DNA of 64,000 nucleotides from assembly GCA_016841245.1 (NCBI GenBank), contig JAENZN010000003.1, positions 174,635 to 238,634 on the forward strand, in the 5' to 3' direction. A program made the position numbers and the translations under genes. This DNA is from Syntrophomonas sp. GTDB lineage: Bacteria; Bacillota; Syntrophomonadia; Syntrophomonadales; Syntrophomonadaceae. The first letter of the stretch is position 1. Every line of letters begins with the position of its first letter. This document shows positions 55,341-63,368 of the stretch, piece by piece. Under the pieces are notes generated by a model. The model was given only the letters and a program-made list of their open reading frames with translations. It searched no databases and was not told where the DNA came from.

Positions 55341-55658
55341 AAAAAACCTCCCTAAAATGTCTTTCAATAATAAAAGACAACTAAGAAGGGTTTCTGCAAC
55401 AAGTTTTTTCTATTTTTTAAAAATATTTCTTTTTCAACCTATATACTTTGAGTTTGAATATCTCAAGGATATCCGGGGCATTGGTATATTTACTGCTCCG
55501 CCGGGAATGGGAAAAAGCAGAACCCCTGTAGCTTGGTTAGCAGAGGGGAAAGATATCAGCATTAATTAAAATTATTAAAGTACCAGCGCATTTTTTAATA
55601 AATTATTAACACAATAATAATATGCAATAGTATTTATCTGCCAAAAAGGGGGTAGGTC
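55341..55658. other. Intergenic
   Basis: AT-rich. A 28-aa stretch (about 55485-55569) reads GIFTAPPGMGKSRTPVAWLA and recalls the start of a MOSC domain, but has no start or ribosome site. Confidence 0.35.
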
Positions 55659-56105
55659 ATGGAAGGAGAAGTACTGGCCATAAATATTACTGAAAAGAAT
55701 AGTGGCGAAAAACGCTCGATAGAAGAGGTTTGCCTGCAGCCAGGGCATGGTATTCCTGACGATGCTGCTTCATCGCAAAATGGTGGCCCAATAAGCATGT
55801 TATCGCAATCTACTTATGAACAGATGAGAGAAATGGGGGTTAATTTTTACTACGGTGATTTGGGGGAGAACATAAGGGTGGGCGGTATGGCGGTGGGGCG
55901 TCTGCCGGTGGGAACTCAGGTAAAGATTGGTGAAGCTGTCCTGGAGGTTCTGGGGAAATACGAGTTTTCCAGTCAGTATGTTACGGTTCGAGGCTACGCG
56001 GGTGATATCACTTTATTACCTGATAAAGTTCAGGCTAAGGTTGTAATTGGCGGAAAGATTAAAACTGGTGATGGAATTAAAGTCTTACAAGAATCTTTAT
56101 CATGA
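55659..56105 (+). CDS. MOSC-domain protein, sulfur-binding Cys lost
   Basis: 148 residues. MOSC blocks are present: EVLAINITEKNSGEKRSIEEV, YYGDLGENIRVGGMAVGRLPVGTQVKIGEAVLEVLGK. After GK the usual Cys region (G-x-T-C) reads YEFSSQYVTVRGYAGDI, with no Cys. The second MOSC copy (58080-58532) keeps GKTCYDMGC. The HAGDWH block is also missing. This copy can hardly carry sulfur or the Mo-cofactor. AAAGGGGGT precedes the ATG. Confidence 0.8.
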   Translation: MEGEVLAINITEKNSGEKRSIEEVCLQPGHGIPDDAASSQNGGPISMLSQSTYEQMREMGVNFYYGDLGENIRVGGMAVGRLPVGTQVKIGEAVLEVLGKYEFSSQYVTVRGYAGDITLLPDKVQAKVVIGGKIKTGDGIKVLQESLS

Positions 56106-56198
56106 TGGCCAGTCTGATAATGAAATATATTTTAAGTCCAGGCATAAAACTACCTTATAAAAAGCACAATAATACTATTATTAAATAAAGGAGGTTTT

Positions 56199-56396
56199 AT
56201 GGTGCAGGTTAAAGTAGCCGAATTTGTAGGTGAATCAAAGAAAAGCTGGCAGCACGCCATAGAAAATGCAGTTACCGAGGCTTCTAAAACTATGGATAAT
56301 ATCAGCGGAGTTGAGGTATATAACTGGACTGCCGACTGCCAGGATAATAAGATTATTGAATACAAAGCTAATATTAAAATAGCGTATACGGAATAA
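56199..56396 (+). CDS. Dodecin
   Basis: Small flavin-storing dodecamer protein. 65 residues. VQVKVAEFVGESKKSWQHAIENAVTEASKTMDNISGVEV with the flavin-stacking Trp, and IIEYKANIKIAY, are typical. AAAGGAGG precedes the ATG. Confidence 0.93.
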   Translation: MVQVKVAEFVGESKKSWQHAIENAVTEASKTMDNISGVEVYNWTADCQDNKIIEYKANIKIAYTE

Positions 56397-56458
56397 TATT
56401 GCTAAGCCAGAACTGAATTTCTGACTGTGAACCTTAATACACAATATTCCACCATTGG

Positions 56459-56482
56459 GCCGGGTTAACCCCCGGCTTTTTT
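56459..56482 (+). terminator. Intrinsic terminator after dodecin
   Basis: GCCGGG and CCCGGC around TTAACC, then TTTTTT. Confidence 0.75.
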
Positions 56483-56512
56483 CGTTCCGGGTCCCCATTG
56501 AAAGGAATACCC

Positions 56513-56565
56513 TGTATTGTACAAGATATTAGTTGCATAATGCAACTAATATCTTGTACAATACA
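56513..56565. promoter_or_regulatory. Perfect 53-bp palindrome, operator of the MarR gene
   Basis: TGTATTGTACAAGATATTAG... and its exact reverse complement meet at one central base (56539): 26-bp arms. It ends 11 nt before the MarR start, so repressor binding would block transcription. The inner TAGTTGCAT-N-ATGCAACTA is the size of a MarR operator; the outer TTGTACAA recurs in both arms. Confidence 0.85.
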
Positions 56566-56575
56566 AGGGGAGGTA

Positions 56576-57049
56576 ATGGAGGTGAATCAATTGTATGATG
56601 AGCACAGACTCCAGGAACAGCTGCGATTATTAGGTAAAAAACTAGCCCTGACCGATAAATATGACGCAGCCTGCTGTGGAACCACTGTTGGACAGTGCAG
56701 GGTGCTGCAGGAAATAGGTAGAAACTCCAATGTTAATACTAAGCAGTTGGCTGAGAGCTTGAATGTGGATAAGAGCACCATGAGCCGTACTATTGACCAT
56801 CTGGTTAAACAAGGATTGATTGTTCGCAGTCCATATCAAAGTGATCGACGGTATACAGTCTTAAATTTTACCAGCGAGGGTCAGGTGATGCTGAAGGCCT
56901 TAGAAATGGAGATAAACAAATATCATGCAGAAATCTTATATGCTATTCCAGAAGATAAGAGAAAGCAGGTTATGGAAAGTCTGGATCTGCTGTTAAGAGC
57001 TCTAGATAAATCAGACCTGGGAACATGCGGAAGCTCAACCTGCTGCTAA
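56576..57049 (+). CDS. Cys-rich MarR-family regulator
   Basis: 157 residues from ATG 56576; GGGGAGG is just 2 nt before, so TTG 56588 (GGAGGTG upstream) is also possible. The winged helix-turn-helix: NVNTKQLAESLNVDKSTMSRTIDHLVKQGLIVRSPYQSDRRYTVLNFT. Unusual cysteines: C33, C34, C41 near the N-terminus and GTCGSSTCC at the end, suited to bind As(III) or other thiophilic metal (inference). The next gene is ArsM-like. Confidence 0.88.
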   Translation: MEVNQLYDEHRLQEQLRLLGKKLALTDKYDAACCGTTVGQCRVLQEIGRNSNVNTKQLAESLNVDKSTMSRTIDHLVKQGLIVRSPYQSDRRYTVLNFTSEGQVMLKALEMEINKYHAEILYAIPEDKRKQVMESLDLLLRALDKSDLGTCGSSTCC

Positions 57050-57127
57050 AATAGATTAATGTGAGCAAACAAAACAAGCTTTTTTGTCATCCTTTCCAAA
57101 AGATAATAATCGGCCTGTTTCAAGGGG

Positions 57128-57180
57128 AGGAACCGTTCCCACTGTCAATAAGATGACAAACTGGAACCGTCCCCACTGTT
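57128..57180 (+). repeat. REP-like repeat, two GAACCGTYCCCACTGT copies
   Basis: Copies at 57130-57145 and 57161-57176 differ at one position. The right part (57149-57180) is the reverse complement of the hairpin at 26150-26184 at nearly all positions. Confidence 0.7.
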
Positions 57181-57210
57181 ATAAATATCAATTAGAATGG
57201 AGGATAACTT

Positions 57211-58002
57211 ATGGACATTAAAAATGAAAAAATAAAATCATTTATACAGGAAAAATACGGGGAGATTGCCCGGGTTAACTCATGTGGATGCTGCGGCGGC
57301 AGTGAAGGTATATCCTGCTGTAATGTTGATCCTGAAACAGCTGTGCGGATTATTGGTTATTCACAGGATGAACTGAAAAATATTCCGGTGGAATCGAATA
57401 TGGGTTTAGGCTGCGGAAATCCCCAGGCTATAGCAGGATTACAAGTGGGGGAAACAGTACTGGACCTGGGCAGCGGGGGTGGATTGGACTGTTTCCTGGC
57501 TAGCCGAGCAGTTGGCGAATCCGGGCGGGTCATCGGTGTAGATATGACTCCAGAAATGATTGATAAGGCCAGTCAACTGGCGGTGGAAATGCATTACAAT
57601 AATGTTGAGTTCCATCTCGGGGAAATTGAAAATATACCGGTTAAAGATAATCTTATAGATGTCATCATGTCAAATTGTGTAATTAATCTATCCCCTGATA
57701 AACCCAGGGTTTTTCGAGAAGCATACCGGGTTTTAAAAAAAGGCGGAAGGCTGGCCATCTCTGATATTGTTGCCACTGCTGTGTTGCCTGAGACTATTAA
57801 AAACGATCTGGCTTTACATGCCTCCTGCATTGCCGGGGCTGTATTGATCGAGGACATCGAAAGAATGCTGCAGGAAGCCGGGTTTGAAGAGATACTGATT
57901 ACCCCGGTAGACCAGAGCAGGGATCTGATCCGGGATTGGGCACCGAGCCAAAATGTTCAAGGTTTTGTAGTGTCAGCCAGCATTGAAGCTATCAAGCGGT
58001 AA
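57211..58002 (+). CDS. arsM: Arsenite S-adenosylmethionine methyltransferase (ArsM)
   Basis: Methylates As(III) stepwise with SAM. 263 residues. LDLGSGGGLDCFLASRAVG binds SAM; C68 in GLGCGNP, the Cys in SNCVINLSPDK and that in ASCIAGA are the arsenic ligands expected for ArsM. An extra Cys cluster (SCGCCGG, SCCN) lies at 25-37. It follows the Cys-rich MarR gene. Confidence 0.9.
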   Translation: MDIKNEKIKSFIQEKYGEIARVNSCGCCGGSEGISCCNVDPETAVRIIGYSQDELKNIPVESNMGLGCGNPQAIAGLQVGETVLDLGSGGGLDCFLASRAVGESGRVIGVDMTPEMIDKASQLAVEMHYNNVEFHLGEIENIPVKDNLIDVIMSNCVINLSPDKPRVFREAYRVLKKGGRLAISDIVATAVLPETIKNDLALHASCIAGAVLIEDIERMLQEAGFEEILITPVDQSRDLIRDWAPSQNVQGFVVSASIEAIKR

Positions 58003-58079
58003 TTTTGCATTATACTAGATAATATAAAATGTCATTACTACAGCAATAAATGCTAGAAATAAGATGGAGGTTGAACAAA

Positions 58080-58532
58080 TGATACAGAAGTGCTGGCAGT
58101 AAATATATCAGAAAAACGGGGGGAAAAGAAAAAACCGTTGAGGAAATTAATCTGCGAGTGGGTCATGGTATTGAAGAAGATGCTCATGCCGGAGACTGGC
58201 ACCTACAGGTGAGCCTGCTTGCTCTGTCCAGCTTCGAAAAAATGAGAAAACTGAGGGCAGACGTTGTCTATGGAGATTTCGCCGAAAACATCAGTGTTGC
58301 AGGTATAGATGTATTTAAACTGCCGGTAGGCACTCAGCTACAAGTTGGTGAGGCCCTGCTGGAAGTGGCCCAGATAGGCAAGACTTGCTATGATATGGGC
58401 TGTGCCATTAAAAAGCAGGTGGGTACCTGCGTTATGCCTCAGGAAGGTATTTTTACCCGGGTGCTGGAATCCGGCCGGATAAAACCAGGAGATGCGGTCA
58501 AAATTGTCAGTAGGGAAGGTGCTATTCAATAA
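58080..58532 (+). pseudogene. MOSC-domain gene with two frameshifts
   Basis: GGAGGTTGA leads to ATG 58080, but EVLAVNISEK lies in another frame, and TVEEINLRVGHGIEEDAHAGDWH in a third; the shift falls in an A-run (about 58126-58136). The intact 3' part has GDFAENISVAGIDVFKLPVGTQLQVGEALLEVAQIGKTCYDMGCAIKKQ with the sulfur-carrying Cys. A two-base insertion or one-base loss in the A-run would restore it; the short frame 58158-58532 may still be translated. Confidence 0.75.
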
Positions 58533-58748
58533 GTTAAAACAAGAGCTGTTTAATGCCCTGTTCGAGATTAGCAGCCCATTTTATTAAGCAGGGTAGTCTG
58601 GGTGCAGGTTTTGATATAAAAGCTGTTCTGAACATTACCTGGAGATAATGTGGCAATAAGAAAGCAGCTTTTACCGTATGGGCGTGTGCTGCGAAAGGCT
58701 ATTCCCTACAGCAGTCCTCTAGCTATCAGGGTATGTACCGCTTTTACT

Positions 58749-59201
58749 TTAATTGTCTGAATCATACAAATCATAGCCGGCGATTTCTAAGGTTTCTCCT
58801 CGATCAGACATGGCTCCGGGAAAAGTTATATCTTCTTCGGCGGGGCGGGTGAAATTATCCCGGGTCTTCAGGGCACATTGGACGCACTGGGTGGTATTAA
58901 GCAGCCTTTCCAGTCTTTTAGGCTCAATTGGGCCACCGCAGATAGAGCAGATACCATATTGGCCGTTTTCATAGCGGTTTAAGGCATCATTAGTTTTTTG
59001 TAATTCCAGTTCCATCAATTCCAGCAGACCGGCATCTTTTTCGCGTTCATATAGGTCGCTGGCAGCGTCGGCAGGATGCTGGTCATACATGGATAATTCA
59101 TCGGTGGATTCTGTCATCGGTATCATTAAGTTATCTTTCTTCTGGGCGATTATCTTTTCTAAATCTCGTTTCTTGTCGAGCAGTTTGTTTTTTAAATCCA
59201 A
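58749..59201 (-). CDS. TraR/DksA-type zinc-finger protein (YteA-like)
   Basis: 150 residues. Long N-terminal helical region (about 1-80), then CSICGGPIEPKRLERLLNTTQCVQC (four-Cys zinc finger), and a polar tail. DksA-type RNA polymerase modulator; the YteA version is a spore-former feature. Confidence 0.88.
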   Translation of the reverse strand: MDLKNKLLDKKRDLEKIIAQKKDNLMIPMTESTDELSMYDQHPADAASDLYEREKDAGLLELMELELQKTNDALNRYENGQYGICSICGGPIEPKRLERLLNTTQCVQCALKTRDNFTRPAEEDITFPGAMSDRGETLEIAGYDLYDSDN

Positions 59202-59338
59202 ATCTTAACACCTCTACAACTAAAATAATATCATTTTGCGATGGAGGAACGGGTCCTTTCCCGTGTGGTTATCTCCACCATGATACCCAATATCTATTAT
59301 TATCTGCTCCGAAGATAAAATAATTCCTGGATTAATAT

Positions 59339-59373
59339 GGGATACGGGGACAGGTTCCTTGTCCCCGTGTCCC
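59339..59373. repeat. REP-like palindrome
   Basis: GGGATACGGGGACA and TGTCCCCGTGTCCC pair with one G-U wobble around 7 nt. Same GGGGACA core as the other repeats. Confidence 0.75.
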
Positions 59374-59441
59374 ATTAAAGGGACTTGGGAGGTGGTTCGA
59401 GAAATATTTTATTAAAAAGAAAGATATTGGGGAGGGATAAT

Positions 59442-59813
59442 GTGAAAAGGATAAAGATTTTAGGTATCTCAGGCAGCCCCAGGCCTCGGCTTTTGAGGGT
59501 CTGGCGGATACCTGTGATTCGTCTTACGGCCTGGGGAAATACGGGGCTATGCCTGAGACTACCCTTACTGACCCTCCTATAGGGGTTTTATAATCTCCGT
59601 TCAGTGAGGAATCTGGGTAAGAGTGTGGGTTTAGGATCTCTTTGGATAAACCGCGGGACTACTGCGCTGCAGGGTGAGGGCATAACCGTGCCCCCGCTGC
59701 CCCTGACGGCTTTTCCTGCAAAAATTTTACAGCCGGATTCTTATTTGAAAGAGGTATGGCAGGGAAAAATAACTGCGCCTGATTATCAGATAATCGAAGG
59801 TGATGATTATTAA
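59442..59813 (+). pseudogene. Flavoprotein (NADPH-dependent FMN reductase) start plus decayed sequence
   Basis: GTG 59442 (GGGGAGGG upstream) opens VKRIKILGISGSPRP, the phosphate-loop start of NAD(P)H-dependent FMN reductases, then breaks off. Another frame then reads GLADTCDSSYGLGKYGAMPE and, from ATG 59604, GITVPPLPLTAFPAKILQPD, LKEVWQGKITAPDYQII. Neither piece is recognised. Several genes may be fused here by deletion. Confidence 0.5.
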
Positions 59814-59902
59814 TGGTGTTCTTCAGTGTGGTTGCAGAAGATGATGCATATCAACTCAATAATCAGCGTTGGTTAAGGATTCTCTCGTATGCTGGTTTTT
59901 AC

Positions 59903-60997
59903 TTATGCTGGATAAAGCTGTTCCAAAATCCTGGCCCAGGATTCTTCCCAGCGGGTATGAGAGAAGGCGAAAGCCGTCTCCCGCGCTTTTTCCTGTATAG
60001 CAGCCAGTGTAGGCTGATTCAAATATAATTTTTCGATTTTATCGATAATTAATTCTGTATTAATATTATTGATTAAAAACCCATTGTAGCTGTCGATTAT
60101 TAAATCGTTAATTCCACCCACGGCACCGGCAATGACTGGTTTGCCGCTGGCCAGCGCCTCAAGTGCCGAAAGGGAAGTGCCTTCACTGTGTTTGGTAGGT
60201 ATCAGCACTATATCCGCCTGTTCATAAACTCCCGGCATGTCTTTCATATCGTGATATCCATATCGTACCCGGCTGGATTTTTCTGCCCACTCCTGCATAT
60301 ATTGTTCATCTGCTTCAGTTCCTCGCCCCACAAAATAGAATTCCATATCCCAGTATGCTGCCAGAAGAGAACCTGCTGCAAACTGGGTTTCCTTCCAGCC
60401 GCGTCCTGTGGTCAGACTTCGGGGATATAGGATCGTGAATTTATTACCCTTTTTGGGGGATGGTTTAAATATATTGGTATTTACGTAGTTGGGAACATAT
60501 AAAAGTTTCGGTGTCAGGGATGGATAGCAAGCTCTGACCCAGTTTATGGTATTGGTATCTACGGATATTATTACTTCAGGTCCCCGCAGACATTGTTCAA
60601 TTATGCGGTACCATTTATCAGTCCTATACCAGGGTTGAATCTCACAGTCCCACCATATTCCATGTGATATAGCAGCAGCATTAGGATTCGCCTGCGGATA
60701 ACAAAGGTTAAAACAGAAATAAAGGGTATAATCAAAAGTCCGAGTTTCCTTATGAAATTCAACATTCAAGTCGGGAAAAAAATCATATAGTGAGCGGGAT
60801 TTATCGATACTTTGAAATTCTATTCCATCATATACTCTGGTCCACTTGTAATTACCAGCCTGAAATACTTTAACTTCGTAATTCATTCGCTGAATCAGTT
60901 TAACCAGATCAACCAGGTATCTTTCTGCTCCTCCAAAATAAATTCGCTCTCCATCGAAATCATAAAATTGCGCAGCAAGTATAGCGATTGATTTCAA
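59903..60997 (-). CDS. GT4-family glycosyltransferase
   Basis: 364 residues. N-terminal Rossmann start with GGAERYLVDLVKLI; C-terminal ILYPRSLTTGRGWKETQFAAG, MPGVYEQADIVLIPTKHSEGTSLSALEALASGKPVIAGAVGGI (donor-binding E-x7-E). Retaining sugar transferase for a surface glycan; likely with the next two genes. Confidence 0.88.
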   Translation of the reverse strand: MKSIAILAAQFYDFDGERIYFGGAERYLVDLVKLIQRMNYEVKVFQAGNYKWTRVYDGIEFQSIDKSRSLYDFFPDLNVEFHKETRTFDYTLYFCFNLCYPQANPNAAAISHGIWWDCEIQPWYRTDKWYRIIEQCLRGPEVIISVDTNTINWVRACYPSLTPKLLYVPNYVNTNIFKPSPKKGNKFTILYPRSLTTGRGWKETQFAAGSLLAAYWDMEFYFVGRGTEADEQYMQEWAEKSSRVRYGYHDMKDMPGVYEQADIVLIPTKHSEGTSLSALEALASGKPVIAGAVGGINDLIIDSYNGFLINNINTELIIDKIEKLYLNQPTLAAIQEKARETAFAFSHTRWEESWARILEQLYPA

Positions 60998-61077
60998 ATA
61001 TTATTCACCACCTGTAAATGGTATTGGCCTTATTGTTAAGGGGTTATAGCTGCTATAGATCTTACCCGGTATAAACA

Positions 61078-61806
61078 TTAAAAAGTTTTTTCCGGTATTT
61101 GAGCCAGTGCTAAAGCACGGCGGTAATCATGGATGAAGTCGATTTCTTCCCAGGCCAGACCTTCGGTAAAAACAGGTTTCAGCTCTACCTGATCTAAAAT
61201 TTCATTCAAGGCATAAACAAACCAGACCTGGGTATTATCATCTTCGATAAAAGCTTTGGTACGAGTAAATAATGCGCTGGCACTATGTCGTGATAACTTC
61301 ATAATTCCGATATATTCCCCTTTGCTTTCACCCGCAGCAAGTTCTTTGCTGATCCTACTAATAAAGCCACTTGGATCTAGATCTATTTTGGTGGCTTCAC
61401 GGGTATAAGCTGCGTGGGAATCAATAATCATGGTATCCAGAGGTGCCAGGATAGCCTTTTGGAGCAGCGCTGACTCACAGAATACATCAGAATTTATTAT
61501 CAGGATATCGGATCCCTTTAAATAGGGTTCTGCCAGGTGCAGAGAATATATATTATTCATGGTATCGTATTTGTCATTATGGATTATTTTTAAGCCAGCA
61601 GCAGGAAAGGCTTTTTCCAGATAGTTTACCATAATCTGCTGTTGATAACCTGATACAATTACAATATCGTCTAAGCCATTACTAATCAGCCCTGAGACAA
61701 GATAATGGATTATTGGATGACCATTTATCTCCAGCATAGTTTTGGGTCTGTTTGCAGTCAGAGGCCATAATCTAGACCCGGTGCCGGCAGCAGGTATAAA
61801 CACTTT
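61078..61806 (-). CDS. Sugar-phosphate nucleotidyltransferase
   Basis: 242 residues from ATG 61806 (AAGGAGG upstream), since the longer frame overlaps the previous gene. MKVFIPAAGTGSRLWPLTANRPKTMLEINGHPIIHYL is the NTP-transferase signature; LIINSDVF binds the metal. It could make a CDP- or GDP-activated sugar or choline for the surrounding glycan genes. Confidence 0.87.
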   Translation of the reverse strand, partial: KVFIPAAGTGSRLWPLTANRPKTMLEINGHPIIHYLVSGLISNGLDDIVIVSGYQQQIMVNYLEKAFPAAGLKIIHNDKYDTMNNIYSLHLAEPYLKGSDILIINSDVFCESALLQKAILAPLDTMIIDSHAAYTREATKIDLDPSGFISRISKELAAGESKGEYIGIMKLSRHSASALFTRTKAFIEDDNTQVWFVYALNEILDQVELKPVFTEGLAWEEIDFIHDYRRALALAQIPEKTF

Positions 61807-61840
61807 CATACCAAAGCCTCCTTGATTTATCAAGCGGATA

Positions 61841-62734
61841 TCATTTTCCTGATGCAATCTTGGCAAAAGTTTCGGCGCTTATCCGACCCGAACAACCCCT
61901 CAAGCTGGAAGGAAGAATTCCCTCCATGAAAACCATTTCTTTTTCTCCTATACCTTCATTAAATGCTTTATATACTAGATGAACGAGATGCAGGAAAGTA
62001 CTGGCATGGTATCCGATTTTCTCTTTATATATTTGGGCAGCGAAAGTCTGGGGCCAATATTTTAGTACTGCCTCTTTAACCAGCCAATCCGGGAATACCA
62101 CAGGTTTACCCAGTGCCCAGGCCTCATACACCAGGCTGCCGCTGTCGGATATAACCGCGTCTGCCTCAACCAGTTCCAGCAGGGTAGGCTGTTTATCGCG
62201 TTTATGAAAAGGGTGAGGAGAATCCAGGATCTGAAGATCTGCAGGAAAATAATTTAAATACTTTTCAAAAGCAGGATACGAAGATGGTTTTGAATTACTA
62301 TGGGTTGGAGCATATAAAATAGATTTGGTTTGAATGGTATCACAGCTGGATTTTATGCTTGTAAATAGGGGGTCAAGTTTAGGATAACCAATCATTAATA
62401 TTTTCTCAGGATGGAGCCCTTCGCGGATCATTTTCTCTACCCATAAAGGTCCGGACACGCAGACGTAATCAAAATCCCTTACTGCAGGGCCATCCCTCCA
62501 ACCCTTATCAGCGATACCATGAGACATAAATATGCTCGTACCTTCAAATATATTTATTTTTCGCCGATAACCTTTTTCTAAAAAAAAATGAATATTTACC
62601 GCATTACTTAATGCATGGTCAGAGATAAGACTATTTGTTAAATAATTCCTTATAGGATTTATCAATGACATTATGATTCGGGAATAAGAACTTGTTTCTG
62701 AGCCCGGGATGATGAAGTTTATAGGACGAGGCAT
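61841..62734 (-). CDS. CDP-glycerol glycerophosphotransferase-like glycan gene
   Basis: 297 residues. SIFMSHGIADKGWRDGP, DYVCVSGPLWVEKMIREG, ILYAPTHSNSKPSSYPAFEKYL and EADAVISDSGSLVYEAWALGKPVVFPD fit the TagB/F and GT-B glycerophosphotransferase family. Full N-terminal part of the family is missing, so it is a short form. Confidence 0.75.
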   Translation of the reverse strand: MPRPINFIIPGSETSSYSRIIMSLINPIRNYLTNSLISDHALSNAVNIHFFLEKGYRRKINIFEGTSIFMSHGIADKGWRDGPAVRDFDYVCVSGPLWVEKMIREGLHPEKILMIGYPKLDPLFTSIKSSCDTIQTKSILYAPTHSNSKPSSYPAFEKYLNYFPADLQILDSPHPFHKRDKQPTLLELVEADAVISDSGSLVYEAWALGKPVVFPDWLVKEAVLKYWPQTFAAQIYKEKIGYHASTFLHLVHLVYKAFNEGIGEKEMVFMEGILPSSLRGCSGRISAETFAKIASGK

Positions 62735-62806
62735 AGAATCTTATACTCCTTGTATTCGGAATATGTATTATTCTATGCATTGAGTTGATTTGTGGTGCAG
62801 ATTCTA

Positions 62807-63079
62807 TTACTGCTTCACTTGAAGGCATGCTTCCTGGAGCAGCTGTGCTATTTCTGTATGACCACAGCTTATGGCAGCAATCAGAGCGTTATTACCGTTA
62901 TTATCCGTGAAATTTATATCTGCACCTCGATTAATAAGGGGCTTGAGGCGGTTGGCTTTATTATTCACCGCATGAAATAACAGGGTTGCTCCTTATTTAG
63001 GGAATCTGTCGTTGATATCTGCTCTATAATCCAACAGCAATAGGGACATTTCTCCATAGTTCATACTAACGGCTGCTGC
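62807..63079 (-). pseudogene. Ankyrin-repeat gene remnant with in-frame stops
   Basis: The minus strand reads AAAVSMNYGEMSLLLLDYRA, DINDRFPK, stop TAA, GATLLFHAVNNKANRLKPLI, NRGADINFTDNNGNNALIAA, ISCGHTEIAQLLQEA, then stop. The LLLxxGADIN and GNNALIxA patterns are ankyrin repeats. One nonsense codon splits them; another stop (63080-63082) lies upstream. Confidence 0.8.
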
Positions 63080-63368
63080 TTACCTTATTACTTGTGAAAG
63101 GGGCAGCGGGGATTTCAAAGAAAAGTAAGACATGGGGCAGAATATTTGAAACAGCATACTGATAGAGCCGACCTAGATCTCCAGGTAAAAGCCCAGTATC
63201 AGCATGCTGTCCAATAACTATGGTATATGCAGTTTATTCAGCTATAAAAGATGTAACGACAGTCCCCCCAGCTATAGAAAGCATCCAATAAAATCATTTT
63301 CCTCCCAGTGTAAGAGAATAAACCCTTCTTATTGATTTACTTTCTCTAAGTTCCCTCTTGATCACTTA

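Noticed and set aside
55258..55569. 103-aa plus-strand ORF with a MOSC-like tail
   Set aside because: It has no ribosome site and overlaps the antisense small exported ORF and AT-rich sequence. The resemblance of its last 28 residues to a MOSC start is weak.
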